Assembly: GCA_020073395.1 (NCBI GenBank)
Contig: JAIQFF010000037.1
Span: 1 to 35,247 of the forward strand
Reading direction: 5' to 3'
Source of the DNA: Terriglobia bacterium
GTDB lineage: Bacteria; Acidobacteriota; Terriglobia; Terriglobales; Acidobacteriaceae
Length of the DNA stretch: 35,247 bases
The notes under the pieces are model-generated. The model saw nothing but the letters and a program-made list of their open reading frames with translations, was not told the DNA's origin and searched no databases. Below are positions 16,099 through 23,933 of this stretch, piece by piece; positions within the stretch are counted from its first letter, which is position 1; the number at the start of each line of letters is the position of its first letter. The translations under genes were made by a program, and so were the position numbers.

Positions 16099-17100
16099 CT
16101 ATGGCTCTTGCCCGGGAACTCTTTGAATTCGTGCGTCTCTGTCCAGTTGCGCCGGCAAAGAACCCAGAACCTCCACAATCACAGCCGCCGGGACGATGCA
16201 GGTCATACCTGTATTGGCCTTGTCACCTCCTTCCAGCTGTCGCCCTGGCGGTTCCGTGATCAGAGGAATTGAAACCTTGTTCATAAAACTGGCAACAACA
16301 ATGCCCAGAAACCCAACGTTGCCCACGCTTGCGGATGCGGTGTCTCGGTGGCCTCGAAGCAGAAAGACGAGGGCACCGCTGTTGCCGGGCCAGCTTTCAA
16401 GTGCCGCAATGAAGACTCTCTGCCGGCCGGTGGGAATGTCGACGTCTTCATCGGTGAGCAGTGCCTGGGTCCCGCGTCTTACGAGCGGATAATTTCGTTT
16501 GGCTCCGTAGTACTGTTCCATCAGTCCTATGAAATACAGCTCATCACCCTCTGCCACCGCGCCCGATTGCAGGGTCCGACCATTCAGAAACATTGTGGTT
16601 GGGATAGCCGTGACGTCAAACTCCCGATCGTCAGGAAACAGCGGCGTCGCCACCACGTCTTCGGCCTGGTTTTCGCTGTGGAACCACAAAAGGTGCCCTT
16701 GAGCGTCGGTCACCGGTATGTCGGTGATGAAACCAAACTCTGAATCGCCGACCGGATATTTCAAATTCAATCGGATTTTGACGTTAGGCAGAAAGGAACC
16801 ATCAGCATCCTGCAAAACGTGCTTGGCTGTCACCAGGTAGGAAACCTTATAGCGTGAACCGCGACCTTGGTTTGGGTAATCCACAAAGAAGCCCGTGCCC
16901 AAAGGAATCTCGACCGCCACCCGGTGCCCTTCGGTATCAGTGATCGCGCTCCTATCGGGGTTGATGGGGTGGACGGTGCCGAAGATAAATACGACGGCTT
17001 TCTTCTGCTGGTTGATCGACTGCCCCGTCGAGAATTGCGCATACGAGAGCGCCATAAGTGCACAAGCCAGCATTAATAAACGCCTTGGACTGTGACTCAT
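16099..17100 (-). CDS. Secreted trypsin-like serine protease
   Basis: The 333-residue protein has a signal peptide (LLMLACALMALSYAQFSTGQ) and a chymotrypsin-fold protease core. The catalytic His lies in YLVTAKHVLQD (His94), the Ser in ESWPGNSGALVF (Ser241, GNSGA), and Asp148 in QAEDVVA is the most likely third residue, although D158/D162 nearby are possible. GTGFFVDY before the His is the usual first strand. It lacks PDZ domains, so it is not a DegP/HtrA. GGAGG precedes the start; GTG at 17103 and ATG at 17100 are both in frame. The start overlaps the stop of the upstream 62-residue gene, pointing to coupled translation. Confidence 0.82.
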   Translation of the reverse strand: MSHSPRRLLMLACALMALSYAQFSTGQSINQQKKAVVFIFGTVHPINPDRSAITDTEGHRVAVEIPLGTGFFVDYPNQGRGSRYKVSYLVTAKHVLQDADGSFLPNVKIRLNLKYPVGDSEFGFITDIPVTDAQGHLLWFHSENQAEDVVATPLFPDDREFDVTAIPTTMFLNGRTLQSGAVAEGDELYFIGLMEQYYGAKRNYPLVRRGTQALLTDEDVDIPTGRQRVFIAALESWPGNSGALVFLLRGHRDTASASVGNVGFLGIVVASFMNKVSIPLITEPPGRQLEGGDKANTGMTCIVPAAVIVEVLGSLPAQLDRDARIQRVPGQEP

Positions 17101-17288
17101 CACGAGGTCCTCCTTGCTTTGACAGCGCGTTCTACGACTGCGCTTTGTGGTTCTTTGCTGACGGCGTGATGGCGCTGTTCGTCCAGCGTATTCAAAACGT
17201 CGATGACGAGTTCGACAAGTGTCCTCGCCTGTTTCTCCGAAACCTGCCGGCCGAGCTCCCTGAACTCTTTCTGTACGGTGCCGCTCAT
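17100..17288 (-). CDS. 62-aa helical protein upstream of the trypsin-like protease
   Basis: A short gene encoding MSGTVQKEFRELGRQVSEKQ followed by ARTLVELVIDVLNTLDEQRH and a basic tail. It is predicted to be entirely helical, charged and cytoplasmic, without a signal peptide or cysteines. GGAGG is 6 bases before the ATG (complement of about 17293-17297), one of the best ribosome binding sites in the window. Its TGA is shared with the GTGATG that begins the protease. I do not recognise the family. A role in the protease-XRE operon, such as regulation or chaperoning, is a guess. Confidence 0.68.
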   Translation of the reverse strand: MSGTVQKEFRELGRQVSEKQARTLVELVIDVLNTLDEQRHHAVSKEPQSAVVERAVKARRTS

Positions 17289-17838
17289 GGTTGCCCTCCT
17301 TGTCCGGGTGACGCAGAAGATAGCTCTTCCGGGCACGTTCCCGCGTTCGTGTTCATCAAACAAGTGCCGGCGCGATGCAGAGTTATTCCATTGTGGTACT
17401 GAGACCACATTGGGAAATCGAGTAAATGAGAGAGGGGTGCCTGCCCTTCGGGGCGTGGGTCTGGACAGTCTAACTAACTGAATCCACGTGCTTCCGTGCA
17501 GCTGCTCCGAAACAGTGAGTCACTTATGCGGATAGGCGGAGCGCTGTATTTTGCGCTCTTCGCACGCACTCTTTAGCGGATGTGCGCTCAATCTTCCAGA
17601 TTGAGCACTTTTGAACAGGTCAAAAGACTGAACTGTGCCAGGGCCAGCATTCCAGGCGCACGTTTCAGAAATCTCGACACAAAAAAGGGCGCTCCTGTGA
17701 CCCGTTGTGAGTGCTGAGGGGATGTTTCGCCAAACCGATGTTTCGCCAAACCATGGTGACAGATTCTTGGGTCGTCGAGTACGATTGCCTTCCGCGCACC
17801 TGCACAAGGCGCCCATGGCTGGAGGAAAGGGATAACCA
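17289..17838. other. Gap of 550 bases with hairpin and tandem 16-mer
   Basis: No gene is supported. The gap separates a minus-strand operon start from a plus-strand cytochrome gene, so it must hold two promoters, though no strong -35/-10 pair is visible. It contains gtggt/accac (17393-17408), a perfect 9-bp hairpin gctcaatct-tcc-agattgagc (17586-17606) followed by acttttg, and a tandem duplication of gatgtttcgccaaacc (17721-17736 and 17737-17752). Confidence 0.5.
17721..17752. repeat. Tandem duplication of a 16-bp unit
   Basis: gatgtttcgccaaacc occurs twice head to tail with no mismatch. It lies about 90 bases before the cytochrome c start, where tandem sites can be regulator binding sites, or it can be slippage. 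Confidence 0.8.
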
Positions 17839-18192
17839 TTGAAAGTGCATGTCAGGATCGGACGACGATACAGTGTGGAGACGCTGGTGTTTGCTGTCCT
17901 CCTCTCTTCCATTGCTCTTGCCATTGACCCGCCTGCGAATCTGTATCGAGCCAAGTGCTCCTCATGCCACGGAAAGAATGGTGCAGGCAAGCCCGCCATG
18001 AAAGTGCCCAGCCTGGTGTCGAATGAGGCGAAGAAGATGTCTGACCGGGAAATCCGTGAACTCATCGCTACACGCGCCAACGGAGAGATGGATCGGAATC
18101 CTTCGCACACCAACCTGAAAAAGCGGCTTACCAAGGACCAGGTAGAGCAAATCATCGTGGAAATCCGGAAGCTGCAGGAAAGCCAGCACTGA
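17839..18192 (+). CDS. Periplasmic c-type cytochrome (single haem)
   Basis: A 117-residue class I-like cytochrome c. An N-terminal signal sequence (about 10-29, LVFAVLLSSIALA) is followed by the haem attachment site CSSCH at 40-44 in YRAKCSSCHGKNGAGKPAM. Met84 in NGEMDRNPSH is a plausible distal ligand. The closing helix LTKDQVEQIIVEIRKLQ is typical. It carries electrons in the periplasm; the partner is unknown. The start is a TTG at 17839, with a purine-rich ggaggaaaggg 8-18 bases upstream; a GTG at 17845 is an alternative. It is convergent with the di-haem oxidoreductase gene. Confidence 0.85.
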   Translation: MKVHVRIGRRYSVETLVFAVLLSSIALAIDPPANLYRAKCSSCHGKNGAGKPAMKVPSLVSNEAKKMSDREIRELIATRANGEMDRNPSHTNLKKRLTKDQVEQIIVEIRKLQESQH

Positions 18193-18372
18193 CTGCTGCG
18201 AGGCAGCCAAGTGATGCACGAGTAAAGGCTGATTCCGCGCCAGACCCGTCGATGAGTGGGACGGCCGGGTCCCTTCGACTTCACTCAGGGCAGGCTCCGA
18301 CCCGGCCCCGCATGGGCTTCGTAGGCTAGGCTCGTCCCATGGAAACATCCTGCATCTGAGAATTGTGTTTTG

Positions 18373-18405
18373 CGGACCGCGGAGAGTGTGGCTCTCCGCG
18401 ATCCG
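18373..18405. terminator. Hairpin between convergent cytochrome genes
   Basis: cgcggagag (18378-18386) pairs with ctctccgcg (18392-18400), and the stem continues outward through cgga/tccg with one mismatch. It is well placed to stop transcription from both sides, but neither strand has a T-run after it, so termination is inferred from position. Confidence 0.45.
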
Positions 18406-18423
18406 TCAGCCGGGATGGGTGCT

Positions 18424-19809
18424 CTACAACGAGCGTAGGAAGTTCAAGATGTCCTGCACCTGAGATGGCTTGAGGTTATTGAAGTTGCGGACAACCCCGT
18501 TGGCTTCCGAGTCGCAGTGCGAACGCTGGAAGCGATCGTGACCATCATGACGATCCCAGCTCTTGTCTCCGCAGTCGGCGTGCGCCTCGATGGCCTGGAG
18601 CAAGTCTGAGGTGCGCCCGTCATGCAGGAAGAAGAGGCGCTGACCGATCCCCCACAGAGGAGCGCTGCGAAACTCGTCTGCTCCCGCGGCCCCCTGGGTG
18701 ATCCCATCCGCCAGGCCCGAGCCCATGTGGTGCAGGGCGAAGTCCGAGAAGGGATGGTAGGTCACTTGATCCGCAGTGCTACTAAAGACCGAGGGGCCGG
18801 CCGTGAGTGAGGGTGAGTGGCACAGCGCACAACCGATGCTGTTGAACAGATTGGACCCGTTGCGGGTAGAGTCGGTCTCTGAACCGGGAGTCGGTGCGGC
18901 TGCCAGGCGCATGAATATAGCGAAGTTTACGGTATCGGAGAACGGGCTCACACGGTCTTCATTGCTGATACCGTTGACGTCCTCGGGCAAGGAATTGAAT
19001 ACGCAGCCGTCAACTCCGGCGCGCTCGTCGGGAAATACTTCATTGGTTACGCCCTGCTCGACGTTGTAAGCTTCGCCGGCGAAGATCAGCAGGGATTTGT
19101 TCTGGGCTTTCCATCCGAAGCGGGTGATGGTGCCGTCGTTGCCGCTGGTGTTGAACCTCCCGCCAATACCCAGGCGATACCTAGCATCTCGCGTAGCCGC
19201 CAGGTTCGCCCGCAGAACGACATCGGGCGTGTTCTCTACCAGGCCTAACCCGAAGACCGGAGTCGGAATGCGGAACACCACGTTGTTGAAGGCCAGTTGC
19301 CGGGCGAAGTCAGGCTGTTCCAGATTGCATCCGGGAGCGTCGTCGCGGCCGGCAATGGTGAACAAACCATGAACTCCGCCATCCGGCGAGCCGTCGCGAT
19401 TCCGGACAAACCGTGCTTCCCGGACAGGGCCGTTGGCCGTCACGAACGACGGGACAGTATTAGAAGCATTGTGAAGTTTGGCCAGAGCCACCTGCGGGTT
19501 CAGACTAGGGCTGGTGCCGCCGATGGTGGGCTGTTTGTGGCACATCGCACAACCATTCCCGTTGAAGGTGGGCCCGAGTCCGCCGCTGTCCTCACCTTCT
19601 ATGTCGCCGGAAACGGACTGCACTTCCTGGAACTGCATGAGCGCCTGGTCGAAAAGAGCCTGTGCTTCTGGCTTCAGGTTCGGAAGAGGCCCGCCGGCGT
19701 CTGCGGCCCCGCCGCGCGGCCCGGGGTCATGCTGGGCCTGAAGGCCTGCCGGCGCGATCACCAGCAAACCGAGGCATACAAATGCAACTAACATTTTGTG
19801 ACCTTTCAC
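18424..19809 (-). CDS. Di-haem oxidoreductase (DUF1111 family, thiol oxidoreductase-like)
   Basis: A 461-residue periplasmic protein with a signal peptide (LVAFVCLGLLVIAPAGLQA) and two haem c sites: CAMCH (88-92) and CALCH (327-331). Segments FNGNGCAMCHKQP, the repeated Phe/Gly-rich loops and APLWGIGQRLFFLHDGRTSD are typical of the DUF1111/di-haem oxidoreductase family, which is related to di-haem peroxidases (CcpA/MauG). The reaction is not established for the family. A GTG at 19809 with GGGAGG 5 bases upstream is the best start; a more distant in-frame start lacks support. Two hairpins precede the start. It faces a cytochrome c gene, a possible electron partner. Confidence 0.88.
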   Translation of the reverse strand: MKGHKMLVAFVCLGLLVIAPAGLQAQHDPGPRGGAADAGGPLPNLKPEAQALFDQALMQFQEVQSVSGDIEGEDSGGLGPTFNGNGCAMCHKQPTIGGTSPSLNPQVALAKLHNASNTVPSFVTANGPVREARFVRNRDGSPDGGVHGLFTIAGRDDAPGCNLEQPDFARQLAFNNVVFRIPTPVFGLGLVENTPDVVLRANLAATRDARYRLGIGGRFNTSGNDGTITRFGWKAQNKSLLIFAGEAYNVEQGVTNEVFPDERAGVDGCVFNSLPEDVNGISNEDRVSPFSDTVNFAIFMRLAAAPTPGSETDSTRNGSNLFNSIGCALCHSPSLTAGPSVFSSTADQVTYHPFSDFALHHMGSGLADGITQGAAGADEFRSAPLWGIGQRLFFLHDGRTSDLLQAIEAHADCGDKSWDRHDGHDRFQRSHCDSEANGVVRNFNNLKPSQVQDILNFLRSL

Positions 19810-20159
19810 GCACACCTCCCTCGGCCGGATGGATTCCGGCAACGCAACCAAGTTCTGTTCGCTGGGAGGAACCGCGCATCTCCTCGCTGCCTGGCTCACC
19901 GAGGCCCGGAGTCGAAACTCCGCTGGCCGGGCGTGAGCAGAACAGCCCTGGGAGTGGCACAGCCCAGGACGGGCCGTCATGCTTACCTAAACTGCCGCCG
20001 AAGATTAAAGGAAACTAATGCGGACATTAGTCCCGTGTCGGGAGGGCGTCAATTACCGGTCGTACATGGTCACGACGCGCACGGGTTCACTGCTGGGGCG
20101 GGCATTCGGACACGACGGCACGTCTTGACGCGTGGCAGAAGTGCGTCCGGTTTTGCGGC
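19810..20159. promoter_or_regulatory. Structured leader and dyad operator candidate upstream of the di-haem gene
   Basis: On the minus strand this gap of 350 bases is the upstream region of the di-haem oxidoreductase gene. At 19894-19938 is a three-tier hairpin: gctcac/gtgagc, ggcc/ggcc and ggagt/actcc, with a TTCG loop on the transcript strand. At 19945-19973 is a second hairpin with arms cctggg/cccagg. At 20014-20031 is a perfect 7-bp dyad actaatg-cgga-cattagt, a candidate operator. Nothing else was recognised. Confidence 0.5.
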
Positions 20160-20549
20160 CTAATCCATAACACTGAACTGCAGGTACGGTGTGGAGAGCT
20201 TGAGGATGATGTCCTCGTCGCCCTCGACCAGCGTCACCCGTCCGTTCTCGTCTCGATTGGGGCGACCGACAGCTTGGAATTCGACATCGACCTTGAAGTA
20301 GGGACAGTCTCGGCTGACGAATGTACGTTGCAATCCTGTTGATAACCCACCCTCAGTTGTGAACGCTGTGAGGAGGGTCTGTCGGGTCATACCGGGCTTG
20401 ATGGTCTGCATGCGCTTCAACACTTCGGCGACCCAAGCCACGTGTACCTGGGACGATTGTCTTTGTTCTCCGGTGGGACTCGCTCGTAAGGCGTTAGCAC
20501 CACCGATGGCGGCGGAGGCGAGCACAGCGAAAATGCGACGTCGTTGCAT
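20160..20549 (-). CDS. Small exported protein of unknown function
   Basis: A 129-residue product beginning MQRRRIFAVLASAAIGGANA, a Sec or Tat-like signal (RRR followed by a hydrophobic stretch). The mature part contains MQTIKPGMTRQTLLTAFTTE, a GMTR motif reminiscent of the small SmpA/OmlA-like domains that bind other periplasmic proteins, and a strand-rich end with VEGDEDIILKLSTPYLQFSVMD. I do not recognise the precise family. The ATG at 20549 has GGAAGGA 6 bases upstream. It diverges from recA with 175 bases between the starts. Confidence 0.65.
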   Translation of the reverse strand: MQRRRIFAVLASAAIGGANALRASPTGEQRQSSQVHVAWVAEVLKRMQTIKPGMTRQTLLTAFTTEGGLSTGLQRTFVSRDCPYFKVDVEFQAVGRPNRDENGRVTLVEGDEDIILKLSTPYLQFSVMD

Positions 20550-20665
20550 CAAAGTTCCTTCCCGTTGCCGATGTTAACTGACTAACCCGATTCTTGTGGT
20601 TCTGTTTTGGGATTTTTCCACCGAGACCCGAATAAATTCGCCTTTTCTTCGCTTCGCTTCCGGTG

Positions 20666-20671
20666 TATAAT
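20666..20671 (+). promoter_or_regulatory. recA -10 box candidate
   Basis: TATAAT, preceded directly by TG, stands 53 bases before the recA start, making it the likely -10 element. The -35 is weak (ttttct, 17-base spacing). I do not see an obvious LexA-type inverted GAAC/GTTC site near it. Confidence 0.45.
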
Positions 20672-20724
20672 CCGCGCTTAAACACCTTCTACATTCTTCA
20701 TAATCAAAAAGGAGCCGCATTCTT

Positions 20725-21849
20725 ATGGCCGACGAACGAACAAAAGCGATTGATCTGGCGTTCGCACAAATCGAAAAGCAGTTTGGCAAAGGCTCGATCA
20801 TGCGGCTGGGCTCGAAGGAAGCCATCGTCCCCATTGCCGTGATTCCTACGGGCGCAATTTCCTTTGACGCGGCTCTGGGCGTGGGCGGCTTTCCGCGCGG
20901 GCGCGTGGTCGAAATCTTCGGACCGGAGTCTTCCGGCAAAACCACCATCGCGTTGCAAGTCATTGCGCAAGCTCAGAAGACCGGCGGCATGGCGGCGTTT
21001 GTCGACGCCGAGCATGCGCTCGATCCCGGCTACGCCAAGAAACTCGGCGTGGACGTTGACAACCTGCTGGTCTCCCAACCCGACTACGGCGAGCAGGCGC
21101 TCGAGATCACCGAAGCGCTGGTGCGCTCCGGCGCGATTGACGTGCTGGTCGTGGATTCAGTGGCCGCGCTCGTCCCCAAGGCCGAACTCGATGGCGAAAT
21201 GGGCGACAGCCACATGGGCTTGCAGGCACGGCTCATGTCGCAGGCCCTGCGCAAATTGACCGGAACAGTTTCGAAGTCGCGCACCTGCCTGATCTTCATC
21301 AACCAGATCCGCGAAAAAATCGGCGTGATGTTCGGCAATCCGGAAACCACCACCGGCGGACGCGCGCTGAAGTTTTATTCCTCGGTGCGGGTGGACATCC
21401 GCCGCATCGCTGCCATAAAAGAAGGTGACGTGGTCACGGGCTCACGCACCAAAGTGAAAGTGGTGAAGAATAAAGTCGCCGCACCCTTCCGCGAGGCCGA
21501 GTTCGACATCATGTACGGCGAAGGCATCTCGCGCGAAGGCGATCTGCTCGACCTGGCGGTAAACAACAACCTGCTGGAAAAATCCGGCGCCTGGTACAGC
21601 TACAAGGGCGAGCGCATCGGCCAGGGCCGCGAGAACGCGCGCCAGTTCCTGAAGGACAATGTGGAAACCTTCGTCAAGCTGGAAGCGGAGGTGCGTAAGC
21701 ATCTGGGCTTGACCACGTCGGTGCCCCAACCCGTCGCGGCGGCCCCGGTCGCGACGGCTTTGAGCGCTCCTCAAGGAACGGGCGCTCGCGTTACTACCAT
21801 GCCGAGCGCGCCACCAGCAGAAGCTGCCAAGGTACCGGCGAGACGCTAG
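20725..21849 (+). CDS. recA: Recombinase A
   Basis: RecA coats single-stranded DNA and catalyses strand exchange for homologous recombination, and co-activates LexA cleavage. The Walker A box GPESSGKT lies at 66-73; DAEHALDP, the [20 protein letters not shown] Walker B block, loop segment [20 protein letters not shown] and [22 protein letters not shown] loop 2 are all intact. The 374-residue length is normal, but the C terminus is Pro/Ala/Val-rich and ends KVPARR, unlike the acidic tail of E. coli RecA. ggag is 10 bases before the ATG. A lone gene, typical for Acidobacteria. Confidence 0.98.
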   Translation: MADERTKAIDLAFAQIEKQFGKGSIMRLGSKEAIVPIAVIPTGAISFDAALGVGGFPRGRVVEIFGPESSGKTTIALQVIAQAQKTGGMAAFVDAEHALDPGYAKKLGVDVDNLLVSQPDYGEQALEITEALVRSGAIDVLVVDSVAALVPKAELDGEMGDSHMGLQARLMSQALRKLTGTVSKSRTCLIFINQIREKIGVMFGNPETTTGGRALKFYSSVRVDIRRIAAIKEGDVVTGSRTKVKVVKNKVAAPFREAEFDIMYGEGISREGDLLDLAVNNNLLEKSGAWYSYKGERIGQGRENARQFLKDNVETFVKLEAEVRKHLGLTTSVPQPVAAAPVATALSAPQGTGARVTTMPSAPPAEAAKVPARR

Positions 21850-21862
21850 AAGTACTCTCTCC

Positions 21863-22038
21863 GTGTCATCCTGAACGGAGCGAAATGTTTCGCTTGCGAA
21901 ACGTTTCGCGAAGTCGAAGAGCCTGCCGCGAGCGAAGTCGAGGGGACCCCAATAAGCTGATGAGTCTGCGGCCTGGTAGGGCTCCCTCGACATTCCCGCG
22001 TCGCGCCAGCGCGCCACGGGCGGCGCTCGGGATGACAC
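21863..22038. repeat. MITE-like element with near-perfect terminal inverted repeats
   Basis: gtgtcatcctga (21863-21874) and the reverse complement of tcgggatgacac (22027-22038) match in 11 of 12 bases, bounding a 176-bp unit in the recA-coaD gap. Near its left end are two adjacent copies of the self-complementary 14-mer GCGAAAYGTTTCGC (21880-21893 and 21896-21909), able to form alternative hairpins. Sequences like this recur in intergenic regions of related genomes. Confidence 0.7.
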
Positions 22039-22136
22039 TTTGTTTTAGGTAAAAGAATTGCCATCCCTCAGCTCAGCCGCATAGAATCTTCTTTAACCCT
22101 AGCCTGCCTGTTGCCTGTCAGGAAAATGAGGACTTC

Positions 22137-22670
22137 TTGAAGAAAGTCATCGCTATCTATCCCGGCTCGTTTGATCCGCCGACCAACGGGCACCTGGATT
22201 TGATTGAACGGGGCAGCAAGATTTTCGACGAGCTGATCGTGGCCATCCTGCGCAATCCGGACAAGAACCCACTGTTCAGTCTGGGCGAGCGCCGGGCCAT
22301 GCTGGAAGCGTTGACCGCCGACTTCAAGAACGTTCGGGTGGACGTCTTCGACGGCCTGACCGTGGACTACGCAGCCAGAGTGAAGGCTGGCGCCGTACTG
22401 CGCGGGATCCGCGCGCTCAGCGATTATGAATACGAGCTGCAGATGGCCATGATGAACCGCAAGCTGCAGCCCGACCTGGAAACCGTTTTTATGATGCCGG
22501 CGGAGCAGTACTCCTACCTGAGTTCCCGGCTGGTACGCGAGGTGGCAAAACTCGGAGGATCGATCCAGGACCTGGTGCCGGAGATGGTGGAACGCCGGCT
22601 GCGGGAAAAACTCGATCCGGCAATCAAGCTGCAAGACGCAAGAAAAATGAAACCAGGAAAACGAGCATGA
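22137..22670 (+). CDS. coaD: Phosphopantetheine adenylyltransferase
   Basis: CoaD joins ATP and 4'-phosphopantetheine to make dephospho-CoA, the fourth step of coenzyme A synthesis. The nucleotidyltransferase motif GSFDPPTNGH spans 10-19 (T/HxGH with His19) and the C-terminal SSRLVRE (129-135) matches the ISSTxVR motif. RGIRALSDYEYELQMAMMNR is the typical mid-section. Residue count (177) is slightly above the usual 160 because of a Lys-rich tail. The start is a TTG at 22137, with gagga close upstream; no in-frame ATG fits the family N terminus KKVIAIYPGSFDPP. The next gene starts within the stop (ATGA). Confidence 0.96.
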   Translation: MKKVIAIYPGSFDPPTNGHLDLIERGSKIFDELIVAILRNPDKNPLFSLGERRAMLEALTADFKNVRVDVFDGLTVDYAARVKAGAVLRGIRALSDYEYELQMAMMNRKLQPDLETVFMMPAEQYSYLSSRLVREVAKLGGSIQDLVPEMVERRLREKLDPAIKLQDARKMKPGKRA

Positions 22671-23869
22671 CTCCAGTTACGGAAGCACTCCCGGCCCTCA
22701 AACTTACAGAGCGAATCAACCGCATCGAGCCCTCTGCCACCATGGTGGTGGTGGCCGAAGCCGACAAGCTGCGCCAGCAGGGAATTGATGTCGTGGACTT
22801 CGGGGCCGGCGAGCCGCATTTTTCCACGCCGCAGCACGTCAAGGACGCCGCCGTCGCCGCCATCCAGAATAATTTCTCGAAGTACACGGCGGTGTGCGGG
22901 ACGCCGGAATTGCGCGACGCCATCGTGCGCCGCCATGCGGCTGATTTCCAGTCCGGCTACAAGCGCGAGGAATCCATGGCCTCGGTCGGGGGCAAACACG
23001 CCTTGTTTAACGCCGTTCAGGTGCTGGTCGATCATGGCGATGAAGTCATCCTGCCGGTGCCGTACTGGGTATCGTTCAAAGACATCGTGCGCTACGCGGG
23101 CGGGAATTGCGTACTGCTGCAATCGGACGAGCGTCAGGGCTTCCGGGTCACGGCGGAGATGATTGAGCGCCTGGTGACTCCGCGCACCAAAATGATCATT
23201 CTGAATTCGCCGTCGAACCCGTCAGGCGCGGTCATGTCCCCGAAGGATTTGAAGGCAGTGGTGAAATTCGCGGCGGAGCGCGGCATCTGGGTGCTCTCCG
23301 ATGAGTGCTACGTCTATCTGAATTACACCGGCGAGCAGTTTTCCGTGGGCTCGCTACGGGAGTATCACGAGCGCATGCTCGTCATCGGTTCGCTGTCGAA
23401 GACTTATGCCATGACCGGCTGGCGGCTGGGCTACGCCCTGGGGCCGGCTGCGGTGATCGCGGCCATGCAGAAACTGCAGAGCCAGTCCACTTCGAATCCG
23501 ACGTCCATCGTGCAGAAGGCCGCGGTGGCGGCTTTGAACGGCCCGCAGCAGTGTGTGGAGGAGATGCGTCTCGAGTACATCAAATTGCGCGACCACGTGG
23601 TCAAAGGGCTGCGCTCCATTCCCGGCGTGCAGTGCACACTGCCGGAAGGGGCATTCTACGCCTATCCTAATATTTCGTCCTTCTTCGGGCGTGGCGGCAT
23701 CAAATCAGCTTCGGATGTGGCCGGCAGACTGCTGCGCGAAGCGCATGTGGCGACGGTCCCCGGCGAAGGCTTCGGCACGCGCGAACATATTCGGGTCTCC
23801 TACGCGACCTCGGTAACCGAACTGGATCGCGGGCTGGAGCGCATGCGCAAGTTCCTGGCGGCCTTGTAG
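22667..23869 (+). CDS. Class I/II pyridoxal-phosphate aminotransferase (aspartate aminotransferase-like)
   Basis: A 400-residue fold type I PLP enzyme. The Schiff-base Lys is Lys245 in SLSKTYAMTGWRLGYALGP. Other landmarks are the LxxxxIDVVDFGAGEPHFSTP beginning, the cofactor-binding NSPSNPSGAVMSPKDL, and Arg in the terminal VPGEGFGTREHIRVSYATS. It most resembles subgroup I-gamma aspartate aminotransferases, which take Asp and 2-oxoglutarate to oxaloacetate and Glu, and sometimes prephenate; specificity cannot be fixed by sequence. It overlaps coaD by four bases, so the two are one transcript. It ends 64 bases before the mannose gene set. Confidence 0.93.
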   Translation: MTPVTEALPALKLTERINRIEPSATMVVVAEADKLRQQGIDVVDFGAGEPHFSTPQHVKDAAVAAIQNNFSKYTAVCGTPELRDAIVRRHAADFQSGYKREESMASVGGKHALFNAVQVLVDHGDEVILPVPYWVSFKDIVRYAGGNCVLLQSDERQGFRVTAEMIERLVTPRTKMIILNSPSNPSGAVMSPKDLKAVVKFAAERGIWVLSDECYVYLNYTGEQFSVGSLREYHERMLVIGSLSKTYAMTGWRLGYALGPAAVIAAMQKLQSQSTSNPTSIVQKAAVAALNGPQQCVEEMRLEYIKLRDHVVKGLRSIPGVQCTLPEGAFYAYPNISSFFGRGGIKSASDVAGRLLREAHVATVPGEGFGTREHIRVSYATSVTELDRGLERMRKFLAAL

Positions 23870-23933
23870 GCGGGCCGCTCTACCGATCGTCCTCGGGGCT
23901 TGCTCCTGAGTTGTAATTCCACATGCATACGGC

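Noticed and set aside
17586-17606. Intrinsic terminator on the plus strand
   Set aside because: Perfect 9-bp stem, but only a short T-run after it and no plus-strand gene upstream that it could serve.
17520-18284. 254-codon minus-strand frame opposite the cytochrome c gene
   Set aside because: Runs antisense to a clear cytochrome with a haem motif and has a Ser/Arg-rich, non-protein-like translation.
19821-20010. c-di-GMP-I or cobalamin riboswitch upstream of the di-haem gene
   Set aside because: The hairpins are real, but the conserved core strings of those riboswitches were not found.
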